A stretch of DNA of 64,000 bases, taken from positions 2,310,001-2,374,000 of the forward strand of contig NZ_CP046902.1 in NCBI RefSeq assembly GCF_009789555.1, written 5' to 3'. The DNA is from Stutzerimonas stutzeri (lineage in GTDB: Bacteria > Pseudomonadota > Gammaproteobacteria > Pseudomonadales > Pseudomonadaceae). Shown one piece after another: positions 26,203 to 34,481 of the stretch. Under the pieces are notes generated by a model that had not been told where the DNA came from, made no database searches, and was given only the letters and a program-made list of their open reading frames with translations. Made by a program: the position numbers and the translations under genes. Numbering within the stretch: the stretch's first letter is position 1; the number at the start of each line of letters is the position of its first letter.

Positions 26203-27001
26203 TTCGCCCCGAGGTCGGGCCTCCCACCACAGCGGCAAAACCCAACCCCACACGTAAAGCACACCGCCTTACCCTGTGGGAGGCGCGCCCCGCGGCGAAT
26301 GCAGGCCGCAGGCCTGCCAAAACGACAAGCTTCGCCCCGAGGTCGGGCCTCCCACCACAGCGGCAAAACCCAACCCCACACCTGAACACCCCGCCTTACC
26401 CACGTGGGAGGCGCGCCCCGCGGCGAATGCAGGCTGCAAGCCTGCCCAAAAGGCCAAAGCTTCGCCCCGAGGTCGGGCCTCCCACCACAGCGGCAGAACC
26501 ACCCCACACGTGAACACACCGCCTTACCCATGTGGGAGGCGCGCCCCGCGGCGAATGCAGGCTGCAAGCCTGCCCAAAGGCCAAAGCTTCGCCCCGAGGT
26601 CGGGCCTCCCACCACAGCGGCAAAACCCAACCCCACACGTAAAGCACACCGCCTTACCCTGTGGGAGGCGCGCCCCGCGGCGAATGCAGGCCGCAGGCCT
26701 GCCAAAACGACAAGCTTCGCCCCGAGGTCGGGCCTCCCACCACAGCGGCAAAACCCAACCCCACACGTAAAGCACACCGCCTTACCCCATGTGGGAGGCG
26801 CGCCCCGCGGCGAATGCGCCTCTGCAAGCCTGCCCAAAAGGCCAAAGCTTCGCCCCGAGGTCGGGCCTCCCACCACAGCGGCAGAACCACCCCACACGTG
26901 AACACACCGTCTTACCCCATGTGGGAGGCGCGCCCCCGCGGCGAATGCAGGCTGCAAGCCTGCCAGCACGACAAGGCGCCGCACGAGGTCGGGCCTCCCA
27001 C
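26203..27001. repeat. REP array B (about 13 REP copies)
   Basis: Alternating oppositely oriented REP elements with a period of about 129 bases. One form has GGAGGCGCGCCCCGCGGCGAA (6 copies, starting near 26274). The other is TTCGCCCCGAGGTC...CCTCCCAC (7 copies, starting at 26203; the last is degenerate). Within a pair most spacers form another palindrome (GCAGGCTGCAAGCCTGC). Pairs are joined by a linker private to this array (AAAACCCAACCCCACACG...). The open frames that cross it are by-products of the periodicity. Confidence 0.93.
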
Positions 27002-27311
27002 AACGGTCCTCTCTCTATTGGGTACGCATCCCGCCGGGAAGAAGAACCTAACCCCACAGACAAATTGCACGCACAGGTTCACATAATTCCGGTATAGTAC
27101 GCGCCGGCTGAAACTCAGCCTGCGTTCAGGTACTGCAACACACGAAGCGCTGCTTCGGCTGCTATCCGCTTCCAGCGGCTATCCTTGACGATTCATCATC
27201 CATTACGTTTTCGCAAACCCCGCCGACCAGGCTGCCAGGGTGACCTTCGGGTTTTGCATGGCATGCGCAGCTTCGGAACATGGGTCTTTGCGGAGCATCA
27301 GGAAAAGACCC
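27002..27311 (+). promoter_or_regulatory. Upstream region and long leader of the DEAD-box helicase
   Basis: About 310 bases without a gene. A -10-like TATAGT lies at 27093-27098 with no good -35 at 17 bases, which would give an mRNA leader of roughly 200 bases. Long leaders are known on cold-shock mRNAs such as E. coli deaD, but no specific cold box was identified here. Confidence 0.35.
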
Positions 27312-28973
27312 ATGACCCAGGAAATCGGCGGCTTTGCCGCACTCGGTATTCATCCCTCTGTACTCGCTGCCGTCGTCGCGGTGGGCTACGAAGAGCCTTC
27401 GGCGATCCAGAGCCAGGCGATCCCGGTAATTCTCGGCGGCCACGACATGATCGGCCAGGCCCAGACCGGTACCGGCAAAACCGCAGCGTTCGCGCTGCCC
27501 ATCCTGTCCAAGATCGATCCGGCCAAGCGTGAACCGCAGGCGCTGATCCTCGCGCCGACCCGCGAGCTGGCCTTGCAGGTAGCCACGGCGTTCGAAACCT
27601 ATTCCAAGCAGATGCCGGGCGTTGGCGTCGTAGCCGTCTACGGTGGCGCCCCGATGGGCCCGCAGCTCAAGGCCATTCGCCAGGGCGCGCAGATCATCGT
27701 GGCCACTCCGGGCCGTCTCGTCGACCACCTCAGCCGCAACAGCACGCTGCTGTCGACCATTCAATGCCTGGTGCTCGACGAAGCCGACGAAATGCTCAAG
27801 CTGGGCTTCATGGACGACCTTGAAGTCATCTTCGAGGCCATGCCGGAAAGCCGCCAGACGGTACTGTTCTCCGCGACCCTGCCGCATTCCATCCGCGCGA
27901 TTGCCGAGAAGCACCTGCGCGAGCCGCAGCACATCAAGATCGCCGCGAAGACCCAGACCGTTGCCCGCATCGAGCAGGCGCACCTGATGGTCCATGCCGA
28001 CCAGAAAATCCCGGCCGTGCTGCGTTTGCTCGAAGTGGAAGATTTCGACGCGCTGATCGCCTTCGTGCGGACCAAGCAGGCCACCCTTGATCTGGCCGCC
28101 GCGCTGGAAGCCAAAGGCTACAAAGCCGCTGCGTTGAACGGCGACATCGCCCAGAACCAGCGTGAGCGCGTCATCGAATCGCTCAAGGATGGTCGTCTGG
28201 ATATCGTTGTCGCCACCGACGTTGCCGCTCGCGGCCTCGACGTGGCGCGCATTACCCACGTGTTCAACGTGGACATGCCTTACGACCCGGAATCCTACGT
28301 GCACCGTATTGGCCGTACCGGTCGTGCCGGTCGCGAAGGCCGTGCGTTGCTGCTGGTTACGCCGCGCGAGCGCCGCATGCTGCAGGTCATCGAGCGCGTC
28401 ACCAACCAGAAAGTCGCCGAAGCCCGCTTGCCTAATGCGCAGCAGGTGCTGGACGCGCGCATCAAGAAACTCACCAACAGCCTTGCGCCGCTGGTAGCGG
28501 ATGCCGAAGCCAGCCATGGCGAACTGCTCGACAAACTGGTCGCCGACATTGGCTGCAGCCCGCGTGCCTTGGCCGCTGCGCTGCTGCGCAAGGCGACCAA
28601 CGGCCAGGCGCTGACCTTGGCCGACGTGGAAAAGGAGCAGCCACTGGTCCCGACCAGCAGCCCGCGCGAGCGTTCCGACCGGCCAGAGCGCAGCGGTGAT
28701 CGCGAGCGCCGTGCGCCGATTCCGCTGGCCGAAGGCCGTGCCCGCTGCCGCACTCCGCTGGGTGCACGCGATGGCATCGCCGCCCGCAACCTGCTCGGCG
28801 CCATCCTTAACGAAGGCGGCCTGGCCCGCGAAGCGATTGGCCGCATCCAGGTCCGCGACAGCTTCAGCCTGGTCGAGCTGCCCGAAGAGGGCCTCGAGCG
28901 CCTGCTGGGCAAACTCAAGGACACCCGTGTCGGCGGCAAGCAGCTCAAGCTGCGGCGCTATCGCGAAGACTGA
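27312..28973 (+). CDS. DEAD-box ATP-dependent RNA helicase (DeaD/CsdA-like)
   Basis: Unwinds RNA duplexes in ribosome assembly or mRNA turnover, often at low temperature. The 553-residue protein has a Q motif near residue 33, Walker A AQTGTGKT (50-57), PTRELALQ, VLDEADEML (DEAD), SATLP, and in the second RecA domain ATDVAARGLDVARI and HRIGRTGRAGR. A DbpA/CsdA-type RNA-binding domain ends the protein (DGIAARNLLGAILNEGGL). The ATG at 27312 follows AGGAAAAG and agrees with the short N-terminus of the family. A T-rich terminator follows. Confidence 0.92.
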   Translation: MTQEIGGFAALGIHPSVLAAVVAVGYEEPSAIQSQAIPVILGGHDMIGQAQTGTGKTAAFALPILSKIDPAKREPQALILAPTRELALQVATAFETYSKQMPGVGVVAVYGGAPMGPQLKAIRQGAQIIVATPGRLVDHLSRNSTLLSTIQCLVLDEADEMLKLGFMDDLEVIFEAMPESRQTVLFSATLPHSIRAIAEKHLREPQHIKIAAKTQTVARIEQAHLMVHADQKIPAVLRLLEVEDFDALIAFVRTKQATLDLAAALEAKGYKAAALNGDIAQNQRERVIESLKDGRLDIVVATDVAARGLDVARITHVFNVDMPYDPESYVHRIGRTGRAGREGRALLLVTPRERRMLQVIERVTNQKVAEARLPNAQQVLDARIKKLTNSLAPLVADAEASHGELLDKLVADIGCSPRALAAALLRKATNGQALTLADVEKEQPLVPTSSPRERSDRPERSGDRERRAPIPLAEGRARCRTPLGARDGIAARNLLGAILNEGGLAREAIGRIQVRDSFSLVELPEEGLERLLGKLKDTRVGGKQLKLRRYRED

Positions 28974-28990
28974 TCGCGGCTAGCTAAGCA

Positions 28991-29024
28991 AAAGGGTGGG
29001 CTTTGATAGCCCACCCTTTTTTTT
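28991..29024 (+). terminator. Intrinsic terminator of the helicase gene
   Basis: A 12-bp stem (AAAGGGTGGGCT / AGCCCACCCTTT) with a five-base loop is followed by an uninterrupted T-tract. Confidence 0.93.
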
Positions 29025-29045
29025 GGCCTCCCAATAGTCAAAAGC

Positions 29046-29418
29046 TTCGCCCCGAGGTCGGGCCTCCCACAAAGCATCAAAAAGCACAAAGCTAAAGGAA
29101 GAGCACTGCTTTCCCTGTGGGAGGCGCGCCCCCGCGGCGAAGGGGCAGTGACCCTACCAAGCAGTCAAAAGCTTCGCCCCGAGGTCGGGCCTCCCACAAC
29201 AGCATCAAAAAGCACAAAGCTAAAGGCAGAGCACCGCTTCCCCTGTGGGAGGCGCGCCCCCGCGGCGAATGCAGGCTGCAAGCCTGCCAAAGCGTCAAAG
29301 CTTCGCCCCGAGGTCGGGCCTCCCACAAAAGCATCAAAAAGCACAAAGTTAAGGCAGAGCACCGCTTTCCCTGTGGGAGGCGCGCCCCCGCGGCGAATGC
29401 AGGCTGCAAGCCTGCCAA
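29046..29418. repeat. REP array C, downstream flank of the RAYT gene
   Basis: Six REP copies as three inverted pairs with a period of about 128 bases. TTCGCCCCGAGGTC forms begin at 29046 and near 29173 and 29300; GGAGGCGCGCC forms begin near 29119, 29246 and 29374. The linker (AAAGCATCAAAAAGCACAAAG) is shared with array D on the other side of the transposase gene and with no other array in the window. Confidence 0.93.
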
Positions 29419-29445
29419 GCTCTAGGCGCTAAACGATCAGCCTCA

Positions 29446-29892
29446 TCACACCCACACTGCATCCCAGTGCGGGTAATCGCCAATTCTCTCCACCAACCCT
29501 GCCCGCCATGGGTTGGCGATGACATACCGTGCCATCGCACGCAGGTCTTCCTCCTTGCGCAATGCACGATCATGAAAACCGTCTTGCCAAACCTGACTGC
29601 CGATACGCCTTGCGGATATCGACTTCACCCGGCCTACGAGCCGCGAAAGAGATTCCTGCCGCAGCTCCAGCAGCCAATGCAGGTGATCTGGCATCACCAC
29701 AAAGGCTAACGTCTGGTGCGAATCGCGTAATGCATCCTCTCGCATGACTTGAATCAGCTCACGAGCGGCAAAGAAATCCTGAAATACCGGACATCGATGT
29801 CTTGTAACAGTCGTGACCAGATAGACCTGCCCTGCAGCAGACCAGCGACCCGTGCGGAGCCGGTTAGAGGAAAAATAAGCGTCCTTGCTCAT
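29446..29892 (-). CDS. REP-associated tyrosine transposase (RAYT)
   Basis: A single-copy IS200-like Y1 transposase of the type that mobilises or maintains REP/BIME sequences. The 148-residue protein has the HUH metal motif (His70-Leu-His72 in VMPDHLHWLLEL) and the catalytic tyrosine (Tyr123 in ARYVIANPWRAGLV, a RAYT signature). AGGGAG precedes the ATG at 29892; a longer frame only runs into REP sequence. REP arrays C and D lie on both sides with the same linker. The gene seems intact. Its substrates are presumably the GTGGGAGG/GTAGGAGG-headed REPs that fill this region. Confidence 0.92.
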   Translation of the reverse strand: MSKDAYFSSNRLRTGRWSAAGQVYLVTTVTRHRCPVFQDFFAARELIQVMREDALRDSHQTLAFVVMPDHLHWLLELRQESLSRLVGRVKSISARRIGSQVWQDGFHDRALRKEEDLRAMARYVIANPWRAGLVERIGDYPHWDAVWV

Positions 29893-29935
29893 TCGATATC
29901 TCCCTGAATCCAGCCGGCACAATAACCCCAAAGCT

Positions 29936-30285
29936 TCGCCCCGAGGTCGGGCCTCCCACAAAAGCATCAAAAAGCACAAAGCTAAAGCCAAAGCACCGCT
30001 TTCCCCGTAGGAGGCGCGCCCCCGCGGCGAAGGGGCAGTGAGCCTACCAAGCAGCCCAAAGCTTCGCCCCGAGCTCGGGCCTCCCACAAAAGCATCAAAA
30101 AGCACAAAGCTAAAGCCAAAGCACCGCTTTCCCCGTGGGAGGCGCGCCCCCGCGGCGAAGGGGCAGTGAGCCTACCAAGCAGCCCAAAGCTTCGCCCCGA
30201 GGTCGGGCCTCCCACAACTGCATCAAAAAGCACAAAGCTAAGGGCAGAGTCACTTTCCCTTTAGGAGGCGCGCCCTCGCGGCGAA
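29936..30285. repeat. REP array D, upstream flank of the RAYT gene
   Basis: Six REP copies in three inverted pairs (TTCGCCCCGAG forms from 29936, near 30063 and 30190; GGAGGCGCGCC forms near 30009, 30137 and 30263). Period, linker and orientation match array C. Two copies have the GTAGGAGG or TTAGGAGG head instead of GTGGGAGG. The 118 bases from here to ihfB contain an inverted repeat GTTCA-AACTC-TGAAC but no gene. Confidence 0.93.
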
Positions 30286-30403
30286 GGGGGCTGGCGATGC
30301 GGTTGAGGACCCGTCAAACGTCCAGGCTGTTCAAACTCTGAACAACATGCTACAAACGACCGCAACCCAGATGATCTAGCCGCTTGAAAACGAAGGGAAA
30401 ACC

Positions 30404-30688
30404 ATGACCAAGTCGGAGTTGATCGAACGTATCGTCACCCAGCAAGGCCTGCTTTCGTCCAAGGATGTCGAGCTGGCGATCAAGACCATGCTCGAGCAAA
30501 TGGCCCAGGCACTGGCGACCGGGGATCGCATCGAAATCCGTGGGTTCGGCAGTTTCTCCCTCCACTACCGTGCCCCACGCGTGGGCCGTAACCCGAAGAC
30601 TGGCCAGTCTGTCCCGCTCGACGGCAAGTTCGTTCCGCACTTCAAGCCGGGCAAGGAATTGCGCGACCGTGTCAACGAAGAGGAGTAG
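30404..30688 (+). CDS. ihfB: Integration host factor beta subunit
   Basis: The DNA-bending nucleoid protein subunit that pairs with IhfA. The 94-residue protein matches the HU/IHF fold with RIEIRGFGSFSLHYRAPRVGRNPKTG, including the beta-arm proline that intercalates in DNA. AAGGGAA precedes the ATG. In P. aeruginosa ihfB (himD) marks the left border of the O-antigen locus and rpsA precedes it; here the RAYT and REP arrays precede it. Confidence 0.97.
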   Translation: MTKSELIERIVTQQGLLSSKDVELAIKTMLEQMAQALATGDRIEIRGFGSFSLHYRAPRVGRNPKTGQSVPLDGKFVPHFKPGKELRDRVNEEE

Positions 30689-30833
30689 GGGCCGTCGGAC
30701 AGATTGTCAACGCTGCGGGCTACTTCTAAAAAGTTGTTAAAAATCATCAGCTCATGGGAACTTTTTGCTGTTGTGGTGTACAAATTCCGATTCGCTTGCC
30801 TTGCATTGAAGCGTCAAACAATAAGGAATTCGG

Positions 30834-32111
30834 ATGTCCGTGCAGCCCCAACCCTCCTCAGCTGAAGAAATCGACCTGGTTGAACTGTTTCGTGCCCTTT
30901 GGCGACAGAAGCTGCTCATCGTAGGCGTAACGCTCATCGTCACGCTTATTGCAGCGGCCTACGCTTTCCTCGCAACGCCCTACTATGAAACCCGAACCTA
31001 CCTGCGGCCAGTACCGCAGAGCAGCCTCGATCAGCTCAATGAAACCGGTATCTACAAGCTCACGCCGGAAGAGGCGGTTAATCGGGTGGCGGGCGCGTTA
31101 TCGTCCTACGACAACCGTCTCGAGTTCTTCCTGAACAATCAGGCGCTGTTTGAGCGCATCCCCAAGCGCGGTGATTCGCTTGAGCAGACCTTTGCCGAGT
31201 TCAATGAACGCTCATTCGAGATGCTCCATCCCGACCCAAAGCGTACGGACAACCGTAGCGCGTTCGTTGGCCTGGAGCTCACCTACCCGGAAGGGATGGA
31301 CGGCGCGTCGGTCGTCAACGGCTTTGTGGCCTATGTACTGGACATGGAGCGTAGAGAGATCGCCGATGACCTGGAGAGCCTGATCAATAACCGTCTGGCC
31401 AGTCTGGATATGAACATGCAGGCGCAGCGAGCGAATTACAACGCCGCCAAGGAGGCGAAAATCGCCGCACTGCTGGAAGAAGACGCGCTCAAACGCGCTC
31501 AACTCCAGGACGAACTCTCCGCTCTGCGCGAGGAGCTGAAAACACGCCGTACCAACCGAATTCAGGAGCTCAGCGAGGCCATTTCCATTGCCGAGTCGCT
31601 GGGGATTCGCACGCCTACCAGCCCATATGCCATGACGGAATCAGCCCGCGGCGGCGCGCAGGTCATTCGCACCGAAGTGACCAACCAGGAAACGCCGCTG
31701 TATTTCATGGGCACCGAGGCGCTTACTGCCGAGCGCGATGCTCTGCTCAATCGTAAGTCCGATGATTTCATCGAGCCTCGTATCGCCGAGATTCAATCCG
31801 AACTCGCCCTGCTTGAGAACAACCGCGAGGTCGAGATCCTGCAGGAGCGGGAGAGCGAAGACCTTTATCTGACCAAACTGGCGGAACTTCGTGAAGAGGC
31901 TGCTCGGCTCAAGGGTATCAAGCTCGACACCGAGCGGCTGAGACTCGTTCGGCTGGACCAGCCAGCGCTGCAATCGGTCACGCCGATCAAGCCCAAAAAG
32001 GCCATGATACTGGCGCTGGGGCTTGTGCTGGGCGGCATGCTGGGCGTCTTCATTGCGCTGGTGCGCAGCCTGATGAATCGCGGCGCCGAACAACAGCCAG
32101 TCTTCAGATAG
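30834..32111 (+). CDS. wzz: O-antigen chain length determinant Wzz (first copy)
   Basis: A polysaccharide co-polymerase that sets modal O-antigen length. The 425-residue protein has a short cytoplasmic N-terminus, TM1 (about 31-51), a long helical periplasmic domain (52-385) and TM2 (about 390-410) preceded by the proline-rich PIKPKKA motif. AAGGA sits upstream of the ATG. It is clearly paralogous to the gene at 33068: the periplasmic ends share YFMG...AER.ALL.R.SDDF.EPRIA and EEAARL. The AT-rich 145-base gap after ihfB probably contains the promoter; no JUMPstart/ops element was found. Confidence 0.9.
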   Translation: MSVQPQPSSAEEIDLVELFRALWRQKLLIVGVTLIVTLIAAAYAFLATPYYETRTYLRPVPQSSLDQLNETGIYKLTPEEAVNRVAGALSSYDNRLEFFLNNQALFERIPKRGDSLEQTFAEFNERSFEMLHPDPKRTDNRSAFVGLELTYPEGMDGASVVNGFVAYVLDMERREIADDLESLINNRLASLDMNMQAQRANYNAAKEAKIAALLEEDALKRAQLQDELSALREELKTRRTNRIQELSEAISIAESLGIRTPTSPYAMTESARGGAQVIRTEVTNQETPLYFMGTEALTAERDALLNRKSDDFIEPRIAEIQSELALLENNREVEILQERESEDLYLTKLAELREEAARLKGIKLDTERLRLVRLDQPALQSVTPIKPKKAMILALGLVLGGMLGVFIALVRSLMNRGAEQQPVFR

Positions 32112-32136
32112 CCTGAATCTCCCGGGGTTTTCTCAT

Positions 32137-32877
32137 GTAGGAGGCGCGCCCCGCGGCGAATGCAGGCCACAGGCCTGCCCCGGCCTCAAGCCGTTCGCCC
32201 CAAGGTCGGGCCTCCCACAACAGCAGCAGAAACCCAGCCCCCATGTGAACACACCGCTTTCCCATGTAGGAGGCGCGCCCCGCGGCGAATGCAGGCTGCA
32301 AGCCTGCCCAAAAGGCCAAAGCTTCGCCCCGAGGTCGGGCCTCCCACAACAGCAGCAGAAACCCAGCCCCGTAGTCAAACCGAGCCGCTTTCCCCAATGT
32401 GGGAGGCGCGCCCCCGCGGCGAATGCAGGCCACAGGCCTGCCCCGACCTCAAGCCGTTCGCCCCGAGGTCGGGCCTCCCACAGCGGCGGTAGAAACCCAA
32501 CGCCACGGTCAAATCGAGCCGCTTCCCCATGTGGGAGGCGCGCCCCGCGGCGAATGCAGGCCACAGGCCTGCCCCCAGCCTCAAGCCATTCGCCCCGAGG
32601 TCGGGCCTCCCACAACAGCGGCAGAAACCCAGCCCCCACGTGAACACACCGCGTTCCCCATGTGGGAGGCGCGCCCCGCGCCGAATGCAGGCCACTGGCC
32701 TGCCCGGCCTCAAGCCGTTCGCCCCGAGGTCGGGCCTCCCACAAAAGCGGTAGAAATCCAGCCCCGTAGTCAACCGAGCCGCTTTCCCCAATGTGGGAGG
32801 CGCGCCCCCGCGGCGAATGCAGGCCACAGGCCTGCCCCAGCTTGAAAAGCAATTCGCCCCGAGGTCGGCCCTCCCAC
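32137..32877. repeat. REP array E between the two wzz genes
   Basis: Twelve REP copies as six inverted pairs, period about 130 bases. GGAGGCGCGCC forms lie near 32139, 32270, 32402, 32531, 32666 and 32798. TTCGCCCCGAGGTC forms lie near 32197, 32325, 32457, 32588, 32718 and 32852. The inner palindrome often reads GCAGGCCACAGGCCTGC. The linker (AGAAACCCAGCCCC...) is private to this array. The remaining 190 bases before the second wzz contain no gene and presumably its promoter. Confidence 0.93.
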
Positions 32878-33067
32878 AACAGCGGCAAAAACCCACCCCC
32901 ACATTTGAAATTTCCAGCACTTATCAAGCGTCGTTCCGCTTGTTTTTTGTGAACCTGGTGGCAAAATGGCGCCTCCGTAAATTTGTACGGAACAATTCCA
33001 GGGATATGGTGTCGTTGCGCCTCTTGGCATTGACGCCTGTGCTGTAACCGACGAGACGGAATTCGAC

Positions 33068-34351
33068 ATGAACGCTATAACCACACCGCAACACCTACGC
33101 CCAACCATCGCCGAGGGCGAGGTCGACCTGGTTCAATTGATTGGCGCACTCTGGAAGCAAAAAGCGCTGATCGCCGGTGTGACCGCCCTGGCTGGACTCA
33201 TCGGTCTTGTCTACGCATTGCTCGCGCCTCGTTACTACACCGTCCAAAGCGTCCTACGGCCAGCAGCGATCAAAGACCTCGATGAGCTCAACCACTTGGG
33301 GATCTACAAGCTGTCGCCCAAGCAAGCATTGGCTCAGGTCGGTGCCGCGCTGGATTCATATGAAAATCGGCTCAGCTTCTTCCGCGACAACCAGCCGCTG
33401 TTTGGGGATCTGGCCAAGCCCGGTCAGAGCCTGGAGCAAACCTTCGAAGGCTTTAATGATAAGGCGTTCAAACTGCTGCAGCCCGACGCCAAGAAAGCCG
33501 AGGGCACTACACCCTTCGTTGGCATTCAGCTGACCTATCCGCAGGACCTCGACGGCGTGCAAATCGTCAACGGATTGGTCCAGTATTCGCTCAACAATGT
33601 GCGGCAGCAAATCGCAGGCGACCTCGACACGCTGATTGACAACCGGCTTAGCCAACTGGACAAGAACATGGCCGCTGCTCGCGCCAGCTATGAAGCGTCC
33701 AAAGAAATCAAGATCGCCAAACTCAGTGAAGCGGATGCACTCAAGCGCGCGCAGCTGAACGATGAACTCGCTGCCCTGCGCCAGCAATTGAAAACCCGTC
33801 GCGACAATCGCATCAATCAATTGAACGAGGCGATCCGTATTGCAACATCGTTGGGCATCAGCAAGCCCACGACACCTTCCTCGCTGGGAGCGTCCGAAAT
33901 CACCGCTCAAGGCAGCGTGATCCGCACCGAGGTCAACAACCAGCAAATCCCGTTGTACTTCATGGGTAGCGATGCGCTGGAGGCCGAACGTAAGGCACTG
34001 TTGGCACGCCGCTCCGATGATTTCACCGAGCCGCGCATCGCGCAGATCGCCAGAGAACTCAAATTGCTGGAGCACAACCGCCAGATAGAAGTGCTTAACA
34101 GCCGCGAAAATGAGGACCTGTTCCTTAAAGACCTCGCCGGATGGCGTGAGGAAGCGGCGCGGCTGCGCGCACTGCAGATCGACACGGATGCGCTCAGGCT
34201 GGTCTCGGTCGACCAGAGCGCTGTCGAACCGAGCCGCCCGATCAAGCCCAAGAAGGCACTGATCGTCGTGCTTGCCCTCATTCTCGGTGGCATGCTCGGG
34301 CTGTTCATCGCACTGGTGCGCAATCTGCGTCGTCCCGTCGCAGCGAACTGA
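33068..34351 (+). CDS. wzz: O-antigen chain length determinant Wzz (second copy)
   Basis: The second polysaccharide co-polymerase, 427 residues, with the same architecture as the first copy: TM1 about 35-55, a helical periplasmic domain, RPIKPKKA, then TM2 about 392-412. The two share the tail LGGMLG.FIALVR and much of the periplasmic domain, so they are duplicates that have diverged. Two Wzz proteins usually give two preferred chain lengths. The leader GGAATTCGACATG resembles that of the first copy. Confidence 0.9.
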   Translation: MNAITTPQHLRPTIAEGEVDLVQLIGALWKQKALIAGVTALAGLIGLVYALLAPRYYTVQSVLRPAAIKDLDELNHLGIYKLSPKQALAQVGAALDSYENRLSFFRDNQPLFGDLAKPGQSLEQTFEGFNDKAFKLLQPDAKKAEGTTPFVGIQLTYPQDLDGVQIVNGLVQYSLNNVRQQIAGDLDTLIDNRLSQLDKNMAAARASYEASKEIKIAKLSEADALKRAQLNDELAALRQQLKTRRDNRINQLNEAIRIATSLGISKPTTPSSLGASEITAQGSVIRTEVNNQQIPLYFMGSDALEAERKALLARRSDDFTEPRIAQIARELKLLEHNRQIEVLNSRENEDLFLKDLAGWREEAARLRALQIDTDALRLVSVDQSAVEPSRPIKPKKALIVVLALILGGMLGLFIALVRNLRRPVAAN

Positions 34352-34481
34352 CCATCGATCCGTCGAAAGATGGCTGATAACTCAGCGCCGTCGAAAGTCG
34401 GTAGAATCCCTGCTTTATTTTTTCAGTGGCTCGTGTCTGGATTGCCGCGAGTGCGTGGGTGACATCGTTAAAGGAATAACC

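Noticed and set aside
26203..27001. Regularly spaced repeats resembling a CRISPR array
   Set aside because: Units are about 129 bases apart, spacers are nearly identical rather than unique, repeats alternate in orientation as REPs do, and no cas genes are near.
29446..30105. Longer 219-codon version of the transposase
   Set aside because: The extra N-terminus is translated REP array D; the ATG at 29892 with AGGGAG upstream gives a normal RAYT length.
30689..30833. Search for a JUMPstart/ops element upstream of the first wzz
   Set aside because: No GGCGGTAGC-type ops core was found; only AT-rich sequence and weak A/T inverted repeats are present.
32133..32927. 264-codon minus-strand frame in REP array E, and similar frames in arrays B, C, D and F
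   Set aside because: The translation is the REP unit repeated (LLWEARPRGE, GLHSPRGAPPT); no start site and no protein family.
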